DNA from: Mycolicibacterium neoaurum ATCC 25795
GTDB taxonomy: Bacteria > Actinomycetota > Actinomycetes > Mycobacteriales > Mycobacteriaceae
Assembly (NCBI RefSeq): GCF_000691525.1
Contig: NZ_JMDW01000015.1
Span: 119,004 to 183,003 of the forward strand
DNA: 64,000 bases
Direction of reading: 5' to 3'
Both the position numbers and the translations under genes were made by a program. Below the pieces are notes generated by a model. That model was not told the origin of the DNA. It saw only the letters and a list, made by a program, of their open reading frames with translations, and did no database searches. Shown one piece after another: positions 33,375-40,158 of the stretch. How positions within the stretch are numbered: position 1 is the stretch's first letter; each line of letters opens with the position of its first letter.

Positions 33375-34307
33375 ATGGACGTCGTCACGGGATTGCTCTC
33401 CGCACTACCCGCGCCGATGCGCGACCCGGTCCTGTTCGCCATCCCGTTTTTCCTGCTGCTCCTTGTCGTGGAGTGGACCGCGGCGCGCCGCCTCGAACAC
33501 CTCGAGTCCGAGTCCGGCGCCGACCAACGCAGCCCTGCGGGCGCTTATCAGCGCCGCGACGCCTGGACGAGCCTGTCGATGGGGTTGGTCTCGGTGGTCA
33601 CCACCGCGGCGTGGAAGGCCGTGGCGCTGCTGGGCTACGCGGCGATCTACGCCTACCTGGCGCCGTGGCAGCTGCCGGCGGACCGGTGGTACACCTGGGC
33701 GATCGCGCTGCTCGGTGTTGACCTGCTGTTCTACGCCTATCACCGGGCGGCTCATCGGGTTCGACTGATCTGGGCCACCCATCAGGCCCACCACTCCAGC
33801 CAGTACTACAACTTCGCCACCGCGCTGCGCCAGAAGTGGAACAACAGCGGCGAGATTTTGATGTGGATTCCGCTGCCGCTGCTCGGCGTTCCGCCGTGGA
33901 TCGTGTTTGCGAGCTTTTCGGTGAACCTGGTGTACCAGTTCTGGGTGCATACCGAGCGGATCGACAAGCTCTGGCGGCCAATAGAATTCGTCTTCAACAC
34001 GCCGTCGCATCATCGCGTGCACCACGGTATGGATGCCGAGTATCTCGACAAGAACTATGGCGGGATCCTGATCGTGTGGGACAGGATGTTCGGTAGCTAC
34101 CAGGATGAGCTGTTCCGACCGCATTACGGGCTGACCACGCAGGTCGAGACCTTCAACATCTGGACACTGCAGACCCACGAATACGTCAAGATCGCCCGTG
34201 CGGTGCGCAGTGCCCGCGGGTTGCGAGACAAGCTCGGATACGTGTTCGGTCCGCCGGGGTGGACCCCGACCCGCAGTACCGAGCCGGTCGGGTCGGCTGC
34301 GCACTGA
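33375..34307 (+). CDS. erg3: Sterol desaturase/fatty acid hydroxylase family protein, Rv1814 (Erg3) homologue (310 aa)
   Basis: An integral-membrane di-iron enzyme with the diagnostic histidine clusters HRAAH (about 123-127), HQAHHSS (about 136-142) and HHRVHH (about 213-218). Four to five hydrophobic segments surround them. Position and length match M. tuberculosis Rv1814, named erg3 as a C-5 sterol desaturase, but true sterol desaturation in mycobacteria is unproven as far as I know. A TAGGCT -10-like box at 33363-33368 is six bases before the ATG, so the transcript may be leaderless. Confidence 0.9.
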   Translation: MDVVTGLLSALPAPMRDPVLFAIPFFLLLLVVEWTAARRLEHLESESGADQRSPAGAYQRRDAWTSLSMGLVSVVTTAAWKAVALLGYAAIYAYLAPWQLPADRWYTWAIALLGVDLLFYAYHRAAHRVRLIWATHQAHHSSQYYNFATALRQKWNNSGEILMWIPLPLLGVPPWIVFASFSVNLVYQFWVHTERIDKLWRPIEFVFNTPSHHRVHHGMDAEYLDKNYGGILIVWDRMFGSYQDELFRPHYGLTTQVETFNIWTLQTHEYVKIARAVRSARGLRDKLGYVFGPPGWTPTRSTEPVGSAAH

Positions 34308-34337
34308 ACCGTCCGTTCACCACGTAGTGTCGCCCTG

Positions 34338-35744
34338 GTGAGGACAGTCTTCGATGCCCCTGTCGACCCCGCGCTGGTCGAACGGTCGCTGGCAGCAAGC
34401 GTGTTCGCCCCGGTGTGGCTGGATATCGCTCGCCCGGACCATGCACCTCTGGTCGGGTCACAGAGCTGCGATCTGCTGGTCGTCGGCGGCGGGTACACCG
34501 GGCTGTGGGCGGCGCTGCACGCCGCCGAACGGTATCCGGACCGCCGCATCGTCCTGATCGAGTCCGACCGGATCGGCTGGGCGGCCTCGGGTCGCAACGG
34601 TGGTTTCGTCGATGCCAGCCTCACCCACGGTGCCGAGAACGGACGATCAAGGTGGGCAGCCGAATTCGGCACCCTCACCGAGCTCGGAATGGCGAACCTG
34701 GACGGCATGGCCGCCGATATCGAACGGCTCGGGCTGGACGTCGATTGGGAGCGAACCGGAATGCTATCGGTGGCCACCGAGCCGCATCAGGTGGACTGGC
34801 TCACCGAATCCGCCGCCGCAGGCGAGGGACTGTTCCTCGATCAGGAGCAGGTGCGCGCGGAGGTCCACTCGCCGACCTATCGGGCCGGGCTCTACGAGCC
34901 GGACAGTTGCGCTCTGGTGCACCCGGCCAAACTGGCCATGGAGCTGGCCAGGGCCTGCCAGCAGGCCGGCGTGCAGATACACGAGCACACGCGGGCGATA
35001 TCGCTGGAGGCCGCCGGTGGCATCGTGCGCGTGGGCACCGGCTCCGCCACGCTGACGGCGAAGCAGGTCGTTCTGGCCACCAACGTGTTTCCCAGCCTGT
35101 TGCGCCGCAACCGCTGGTACACCGTTCCGGTCTATGACTACGTGCTGTCCACCGAGCCGCTGACCGCTGCGCAACTGGAGCGAATCGGCTGGACCGGTCG
35201 CCAGGGCGTCGGCGATTGCGCCAACCAGTTCCACTACTACCGGCTCAGCGCGGACAACCGGATCGTCTGGGGCGGTTACGACGCCGTGTATCACTTCGGT
35301 CGCCGGGTCGATCCCAGCTATGAGGACCGGCCGCAGACCTACCGCAGGCTGGCTGAGCACTTCTTCATCACCTTTCCCCAACTCGATGACGTCCGATTCA
35401 GTCACCGCTGGGCGGGTGCGATCGATACCAACACCCGGTTCTGCGCGCACTGGGGGACCGCGCACCGGGGCAAGGTCGCCTACGTCAACGGGTTCACCGG
35501 ACTTGGCGTGGGTGCGACGCGTTTCGCCGCGGACGTCTGTCTCGATCTGTTGGACGGCACGCCGACGCCGCGCACCCGACTGGAGATGGTCCGCAAGAAA
35601 CCGCTGCCGTTCCCGCCGGAACCGTTCGCGTCGGTGGGGATCCAGGCGACGCGGTGGTCACTGGATCGCGCCGACCATTCCGCGGGTAAGCGCAATGTGT
35701 TGTTACGCGCGCTGGACAAGCTGGGGTTGGGCTTCGATTCCTGA
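34338..35744 (+). CDS. FAD-dependent amine/amino-acid oxidoreductase (DAO family) (468 aa)
   Basis: GTG start at 34338. The FAD-binding motif is DLLVVGGGYTGLWAALHAAE (about 45-64); the second signature GWAASGRNGGFVDAS (about 80-94) is typical of the gamma-glutamylputrescine oxidase (PuuB)/DadA group. The C-terminal NGFTGLGVGATRFAADVCLDLL closes the FAD site. It should oxidise an amino group or imino acid with transfer of electrons to oxygen or the respiratory chain. The genes on either side do not point to a substrate. Confidence 0.9.
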   Translation: MRTVFDAPVDPALVERSLAASVFAPVWLDIARPDHAPLVGSQSCDLLVVGGGYTGLWAALHAAERYPDRRIVLIESDRIGWAASGRNGGFVDASLTHGAENGRSRWAAEFGTLTELGMANLDGMAADIERLGLDVDWERTGMLSVATEPHQVDWLTESAAAGEGLFLDQEQVRAEVHSPTYRAGLYEPDSCALVHPAKLAMELARACQQAGVQIHEHTRAISLEAAGGIVRVGTGSATLTAKQVVLATNVFPSLLRRNRWYTVPVYDYVLSTEPLTAAQLERIGWTGRQGVGDCANQFHYYRLSADNRIVWGGYDAVYHFGRRVDPSYEDRPQTYRRLAEHFFITFPQLDDVRFSHRWAGAIDTNTRFCAHWGTAHRGKVAYVNGFTGLGVGATRFAADVCLDLLDGTPTPRTRLEMVRKKPLPFPPEPFASVGIQATRWSLDRADHSAGKRNVLLRALDKLGLGFDS

Positions 35745-35832
35745 TCGACGCGCAGAGTCCCGCTGCAGTGTGCAAATTCCTCCCGTGACTGCCCTCGTGG
35801 TCTCTAGGCTGGGGCCACGAGGGGAGAACGAC

Positions 35833-36048
35833 ATGGGGATTCGACTTCAGCGCGCCAAGCGGCCGGCCCGGAGCGCACCGGCAACGGCGGTACGCCCACG
35901 GACTTATGCCGTGGTGTCCGGCGACACGCTGTGGGGTATTGCCGAGCGGTTCTACGGGGACGGCAGCGAACAGCAGCGCATCGCGGACGCGAGCGGGCTG
36001 ACCGATGTCGACCTCGTCCATCCCGGCCAGATCCTGACCCTCCCGTAG
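35833..36048 (+). CDS. Small LysM-domain protein (71 aa)
   Basis: ATG at 35833 follows GAGGGGAGAACG, a good ribosome site. A basic N-terminal arm (residues 1-22, RLQRAKRPARSAP) precedes one LysM domain: TYAVVSGDTLWGIAERFYGDG through VHPGQILTLP (about 24-71). LysM binds peptidoglycan or chitin GlcNAc chains, but no signal peptide is present, so how it would reach the wall is unclear. The gene is short and easily missed. A much longer in-frame extension overlaps the amine oxidase gene and is spurious. Confidence 0.85.
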   Translation: MGIRLQRAKRPARSAPATAVRPRTYAVVSGDTLWGIAERFYGDGSEQQRIADASGLTDVDLVHPGQILTLP

Positions 36049-36201
36049 GGCCGAGGAACGTTACGCCATGTTACTGGTGTGACTGCTGTGACACGCGGGT
36101 CGTTACACGACTTGTGATGTAACGAGATCTGACCGTTATCCGATTCACCCGTCAGCACCCCGGTAATTTCGTCCCGGAGGGGTGGAGGATCGGAGGGCTG
36201 G
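36049..36201. promoter_or_regulatory. Leader of the secreted protease gene with GTTAC repeats and inverted repeat
   Basis: Three GTTAC half-sites (36060-36064, 36070-36074 and 36102-36106) and one GTAAC (36119-36123) are packed into 65 bp. The last two form a perfect inverted repeat, CGTTACA-10-TGTAACG (36101-36124). GTnAC half-sites in tandem are what MtrA and GlnR response regulators recognise in actinobacteria, so control by one of these is plausible. Two GGAGG-type stretches precede the start at 36202. Confidence 0.45.
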
Positions 36202-36960
36202 ATGCGTGCACGGCTGTTCCTGACGATGATCGCCGCTGCCGTCGCGGTCGGTGTGTCCCCGGCCGGCGCGGCTGCCGCCGAACCGGCCGCCGCCCCCGCG
36301 CCGGCAGTCACCGTGCACCCCGGGATGGAGATCCGGCAGGGCACCACCATGTGCACCCTGGGATTCGTCGATCCCGCGGCGCGGGTGGCATTCACCGCCG
36401 GTCACTGCCGCGGCGCGGGACCCGTGACCGACCGATTCGGTAATGCCCTCGGTGAGATGGCCCTCTTCGACGACAACACCCCCGACGGCGCGACGGTGAC
36501 GGGTGATCATCAGCTGGCCGACTGGGGTGCGATCACCCTCAACCCCGACGTCGCGGTCAACACCGTGCTGCCCGGTGGTCGGTCGCTGGTTCTCGACCAG
36601 GCGCTGGCCGTCCAGCAGCCGGGTCAGCCCGTCTGCCACTTCGGCATCGTCACCGGTGAGAGTTGCGGCACGGTCGGCGTGGTCAACAACGGGTGGTTCA
36701 CCATGAAAGACGGTGTGGTCAGCCAGAAAGGCGATTCCGGCGGTCCGGTCTACGTCCTGACGCCCGACGGCCGCGCCGCCATCGTCGGGCTGTTCAACAG
36801 CACCTGGGGTGGTGCGCCCACCGCGGTGTCCTGGCAGGCCACGGTGCCGCGGATCCGCGAGGCGGTCGCCACTCAGCCGGCCAGTTCGAACACCGGTATC
36901 GAGGCCGCGATCTCCCTGACCTCGGACTCGCTGGAAGAGGGTGTCAACCCGCCTGCGTGA
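36202..36960 (+). CDS. Secreted trypsin-like serine protease, Rv1815 homologue (252 aa)
   Basis: Signal peptide at about 1-26 (LFLTMIAAAVAVGVSPAGAAAA). The chymotrypsin-fold triad is intact: His at 68 in AFTAGHC, Asp at 107 in LADWGA, Ser at 179 in QKGDSGGPV. Cys 51 and 69 flank the His loop, and Cys 145 and 155 form a likely second disulphide. Position and length fit Rv1815, usually described only as a conserved exported protein. The 3' end overlaps the convergent oxidoreductase gene by 88 bp; the last about 30 residues (SNTGIEAAISLTSDSLEEG) are outside the protease core. Confidence 0.88.
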   Translation: MRARLFLTMIAAAVAVGVSPAGAAAAEPAAAPAPAVTVHPGMEIRQGTTMCTLGFVDPAARVAFTAGHCRGAGPVTDRFGNALGEMALFDDNTPDGATVTGDHQLADWGAITLNPDVAVNTVLPGGRSLVLDQALAVQQPGQPVCHFGIVTGESCGTVGVVNNGWFTMKDGVVSQKGDSGGPVYVLTPDGRAAIVGLFNSTWGGAPTAVSWQATVPRIREAVATQPASSNTGIEAAISLTSDSLEEGVNPPA

Positions 36961-37313
36961 CCCTTGACCTCCCAATACCAGCGGTCCAGATAGCGCCGGA
37001 GGAGTTCGGGCTTGTCGGCGTCGCCGATCTCCATCACACGTCGGCGCCTGCGCTTCCATCGCGGGCCGGTTTCTACCACGCCGGCGGCCCTGGCGTTGCG
37101 GACCCACTGCGTGTTCCCGCGAGTGGCGATCACATAGTCGCGATCGTCGACGGTCAGCACGTTCACCACCACCGAGCGCCATCGTCCGGTGCTGCGGCCG
37201 CGAACCCGTAACGCACGGCTGCCGGCGATCTCGATCCCCAGTTCGGCCAGGTGTCGGATCAGCGTATTGGCGGCTCGGGCGAGGCGGCCGGGCTCGTCGT
37301 ATCGACTGGTCAT
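36873..37313 (-). CDS. Deazaflavin-dependent nitroreductase (Ddn-like) family protein (146 aa)
   Basis: Pattern of the mycobacterial F420/FMN split-barrel family: RALRVRGRSTGRWRSVVVNVL (about 41-61), DRDYVIATRGNTQWVRNARAAG (about 67-88), then PELLRRYLDRWYWEVKG. Members use F420H2 to reduce quinones, nitroaromatics or biliverdin. ATG at 37313 is chosen; a huge upstream frame to 38843 crosses the divergent TetR gene and is spurious. The final 88 bp overlap the end of the protease gene, so each gene's 3' end lies in the other's coding region. Confidence 0.85.
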   Translation of the reverse strand: MTSRYDEPGRLARAANTLIRHLAELGIEIAGSRALRVRGRSTGRWRSVVVNVLTVDDRDYVIATRGNTQWVRNARAAGVVETGPRWKRRRRRVMEIGDADKPELLRRYLDRWYWEVKGHAGGLTPSSSESEVREIAASIPVFELAG

Positions 37314-37415
37314 CAGTTCCTCCGATATCTTTCGTGAGCACTGCTCTCGTTCGACGATGACACTGCGGCCGAGAAAAAGCAAGAGCACTGTTCTCGGTTG
37401 TGGCAGACTGGTGCC
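37314..37415. promoter_or_regulatory. Divergent promoter with duplicated operator for the Rv1816-type TetR
   Basis: A 13-base element GAGCACTG(C/T)TCTC occurs twice in the same orientation, at 37336-37348 and 37383-37395, 47 bp apart. The core GAGCA-C-TGCTC of the first copy is a perfect odd palindrome. The copies flank the region where both divergent promoters should lie. A TetR dimer binding each copy would repress the oxidoreductase gene and its own gene. Confidence 0.6.
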
Positions 37416-38105
37416 GTGGGCAAGCGGCAGGAGGCGCGGAACCGTATCGAGGCGCAAATCGTGCAGGTCGGCCGCCGTCATCTGGTGACCGACGGTGCCG
37501 CCGGGCTGTCGCTGCGCGCCATCGCCCGAGACTTGGGCATGGTGTCCTCGGCGGTGTATCGGTACGTGGCCAGCAGGGACGATCTGCTGACCCTGCTTCT
37601 CGTCGACGCCTACGACGATCTCGCCGACGCTGTCGACGCCGCCGCGCGAGCGGGGGACTGGGATCACCGGCTCGTCGCGCTGGGGCGCGCGGCGCGCGCC
37701 TGGGCGGTGGATCAGCCCGCGCGGTGGGCGTTGCTCTACGGCAGCCCGGTGCCCGGATATCACGCGCCCCCGGAGTTGACGGTGGGTCCGGGAACCCGGG
37801 TCATCGCCACCCTGTTGTCGATCGTTGCCGACGGGGTCCGTAGCGGGGCCGTGGGTAGCCCGGACGACTCGATGAGTGAACCGATCTCGTCCGATTTCGA
37901 CGGCATCCGCGCGGAGTTCGGGTTTCCCGGCGGTGACCGGCTGATGCTGGCCTGTCTGTCGACCTGGGCGACCGTGGTCGGCGCCATCAGCTTGGAGGTC
38001 TTCGGGCAGTACGGAGCCGACACGCTCAGTGATCCCGGCGCGGTTTTCGATGCTCAGCTGGGATTGCTCGTGCACATGATGAGCAGCGAATTCCCGCCAA
38101 ACTAG
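37416..38105 (+). CDS. TetR family regulator, Rv1816 homologue (229 aa)
   Basis: GTG start at 37416 (VGKRQEARNRIEAQI). HTH: RHLVTDGAAGLSLRAIARDLGMVSSAVYRYVASRDDLLTLLL (about 20-60). The C-terminal domain carries the WAVDQPARWALLYGSPVPGY segment (about 91-110) of the TetR_C_33/WHG-type ligand domain. Position and length match Rv1816. It is divergent from the Ddn-like gene and is followed at 46 bp by the VOC-flavoprotein pair, whose KstR-type operator begins inside this gene's stop codon. Confidence 0.9.
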   Translation: MGKRQEARNRIEAQIVQVGRRHLVTDGAAGLSLRAIARDLGMVSSAVYRYVASRDDLLTLLLVDAYDDLADAVDAAARAGDWDHRLVALGRAARAWAVDQPARWALLYGSPVPGYHAPPELTVGPGTRVIATLLSIVADGVRSGAVGSPDDSMSEPISSDFDGIRAEFGFPGGDRLMLACLSTWATVVGAISLEVFGQYGADTLSDPGAVFDAQLGLLVHMMSSEFPPN

Positions 38106-38117
38106 AACCTGTTCTAG
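38102..38117. promoter_or_regulatory. KstR-type operator
   Basis: CTAGAACCTGTTCTAG is a perfect 16-base palindrome (7-base arms, 2-base spacer). Its core matches the published KstR consensus TnnAACnnGTTnnA exactly. A TATCCT -10 box follows at 38138-38143, seven bases from the ATG at 38151. The operator therefore covers the -35 area, and the transcript is probably leaderless. KstR is the TetR repressor of mycobacterial cholesterol catabolism, released by sterol CoA intermediates. Confidence 0.82.
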
Positions 38118-38150
38118 CGATCGTCGAGCGCTGGCGATATCCTCACTGCG

Positions 38151-38645
38151 ATGCATGATCAGACACCTGTCCAGGTTGCCTGGGTGACCGCAGACCTGAC
38201 TGCCACCGAGCAGATGCTCAGTGCGCTGTCGGGTGCCAAGACATGGGTGCGCATGCCCGACTTGCATTTCGGTCCGGAAACCTGCACCCATCGCGGGGAA
38301 CCCGCAGACTTCGTCGCCGACATCTCGCTCAGTTACGCCGGTGACCTGCAGCTCGAACTCATCGCGCCGGTACGCGGTGAGAGCATCTATGCCGAATTCC
38401 TGGAATTCCACGGTGCCGGACTGCACCACATCTGCGTTGCCGTGCCGGATGCGGATGCCTTCGAGGCCGCGCTGGACGATGCGGCGGCAGCCGGTGCGCC
38501 CGTCGTCACCAGGGGTGTGATGCCCGGCGGCATGCACTTCGGATACGTCAGCGGCGCCGACGCCGGGGTGCCGTTCGTGGAGATCGCCTACATTCCGCCC
38601 GACATCCAGGCCTTTTTCGACCACGTCAAACAACAACAGCAGTGA
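38151..38645 (+). CDS. VOC superfamily (glyoxalase-like) protein (164 aa)
   Basis: Two beta-alpha-beta-beta-beta modules of the vicinal-oxygen-chelate fold are visible: VQVAWVTADLTATEQMLSAL to LSYAGDLQLELIAPVRG, and GAGLHHICVAVPDADAFEAAL to PFVEIAYIPPD. Possible metal ligands are His in HHICVAV and Glu residues in LELIAP and VEIAYI. Members include methylmalonyl-CoA epimerases, extradiol dioxygenases and isomerases; the single-module-pair length favours an epimerase or isomerase. It is 19 bp before the flavoprotein gene and behind a KstR-type operator, suggesting a step on a steroid-derived intermediate. Confidence 0.87.
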   Translation: MHDQTPVQVAWVTADLTATEQMLSALSGAKTWVRMPDLHFGPETCTHRGEPADFVADISLSYAGDLQLELIAPVRGESIYAEFLEFHGAGLHHICVAVPDADAFEAALDDAAAAGAPVVTRGVMPGGMHFGYVSGADAGVPFVEIAYIPPDIQAFFDHVKQQQQ

Positions 38646-38664
38646 TGCGCCCGAGGAGACAACG

Positions 38665-40146
38665 ATGACCCTGCAGCAGATCCCGGCAACCATCGGCGTG
38701 GCCGACGTCAGCTCCTGGTCCGATGACGTCGATGTCGTCGTCGTGGGTTTCGGTATCGCCGGTGGCTGTGCGGCGGTCACCGCGGCCGAGACCGGGGCGC
38801 GGGTGCTGGTGCTGGAGAAGGCGGCCGCTGCCGGCGGTACCACGTCGATGGCCGGCGGGCACTTCTACCTCGGCGGCGGAACGGCCGTACAGCAGGCCAC
38901 CGGACACGAGGACAGTGCCGAGGAGATGTACAAGTACCTGGTCGCCGTCACCGAGGACCCCGAACTGGACAAGATTCGCGCCTATTGCGACCACAGCGTC
39001 GAGCACTTCGATTGGCTGGAGTCCCTTGGCTTTCAGTTCGAACGCAGCTACTACCCGGGCAAGGTGGTGGTCCCGCCGGGCACCGAGGGCCTGTCCTACA
39101 CCGGCAACGAGAAGGTGTGGCCCTTCATCGATCAGGCCAAGCCCGCACCGCGCGGTCATTCGGTGCCGGTTCCCGGCGAACTCGGCGGCGCCGACATGGT
39201 GATCCAGTTACTGCTCAAACGCGCCGCGGAGCTCGGCGTGCAGTTCCGCTACGAGACTGGTGCGACGAACCTCGTGGTCGCCGACGGCGTGGTGCAGGGG
39301 GTGGCCTGGAAGCATTTCACCGAAACCGGTGCGGTCAAGGCGAAATCGGTGATCATCGCCGCCGGCGGGTTTGCGATGAACGCCGAGATGGTGGCGCAGT
39401 ACACGCCGGAACTGGGCCAGGAGCGCAAGACCAAGCATCACGGTTTGGTGGCGCCCTACATCCTTGGCAATCCCAACGACGACGGCCTCGGTATCAAGCT
39501 CGGGGTGTCCGCGGGCGGTGTCGCCAAGAATCTGGATCAGGCGTTCATCACGGCCGCCGCCTACCCGCCGGAGATCCTGCTCACCGGTGTCATCGTCAAC
39601 AAGGACGGCCACCGGTTCGTCGCCGAGGACTCCTACCATTCGCGCACATCGGCTTTCGTGCTCGAACAACCCGATCACGCCGCCTACCTGATCGTCGACG
39701 AGGCGCATATGCAGATGCCCGAGATGCCGCTGATCAAGTTCATCGACGGCTACGAGACGATCGCCGAAGTCGAGCAGGCACTGGGCATTCCGTCCGGCAA
39801 CCTGGCCGCCACCCTGGAGCGGTACAACACCAATGCGGCTGCCGGTGTCGATCCCGACTTCCACAAACAGCCCGATTATCTCGCCCCGCAGGACACCGGG
39901 CCATTCGCGGCGTTCGACCTGACCCTCGGTGTCGCGATGTACTCCGGGTTCACCATGGGCGGTCTGACGGTATCGCTGGACGGCGAGGTTCTCAACGAGT
40001 CCGGCGCGGTGGTCCCGGGTCTGTACGCCGCCGGTGCGTGCGCGTCCAATATCGCGCGCGATGGCAAGGGATATGCCAGCGGTGTCCAACTCGGCGAGGG
40101 TTCGTTCTTCGGCCGCCGGGCGGGCAGGCACGCCGCCGCGCGCTGA
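38665..40146 (+). CDS. FAD-binding flavoprotein, ketosteroid dehydrogenase/fumarate reductase-like, Rv1817 homologue (493 aa)
   Basis: The N-terminal FAD motif is DVVVVGFGIAGGCAAVTAAE (about 23-42), then EKAAAAGGTTSMAGGHFYLGGG, the FAD_binding_2 pattern shared by 3-ketosteroid dehydrogenases and fumarate reductases. The C-terminal GLYAAGACASNIARDGKGYASGVQLGEG (about 453-480) completes the FAD site. The usual fumarate-reductase Arg/His set is not obvious. The KstR-type operator and VOC partner point to steroid substrates, for instance a delta-dehydrogenation or reduction of a ring or side-chain product. In M. tuberculosis the homologue is listed only as a flavoprotein. Confidence 0.88.
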   Translation: MTLQQIPATIGVADVSSWSDDVDVVVVGFGIAGGCAAVTAAETGARVLVLEKAAAAGGTTSMAGGHFYLGGGTAVQQATGHEDSAEEMYKYLVAVTEDPELDKIRAYCDHSVEHFDWLESLGFQFERSYYPGKVVVPPGTEGLSYTGNEKVWPFIDQAKPAPRGHSVPVPGELGGADMVIQLLLKRAAELGVQFRYETGATNLVVADGVVQGVAWKHFTETGAVKAKSVIIAAGGFAMNAEMVAQYTPELGQERKTKHHGLVAPYILGNPNDDGLGIKLGVSAGGVAKNLDQAFITAAAYPPEILLTGVIVNKDGHRFVAEDSYHSRTSAFVLEQPDHAAYLIVDEAHMQMPEMPLIKFIDGYETIAEVEQALGIPSGNLAATLERYNTNAAAGVDPDFHKQPDYLAPQDTGPFAAFDLTLGVAMYSGFTMGGLTVSLDGEVLNESGAVVPGLYAAGACASNIARDGKGYASGVQLGEGSFFGRRAGRHAAAR

Positions 40147-40158
40147 CCCGGCATCGGC

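Noticed and set aside
36873..38843. 656-codon minus-strand frame crossing the TetR and VOC genes
   Set aside because: Only its last 146 codons match a protein family; the rest is antisense to well-supported genes and crosses a promoter region.
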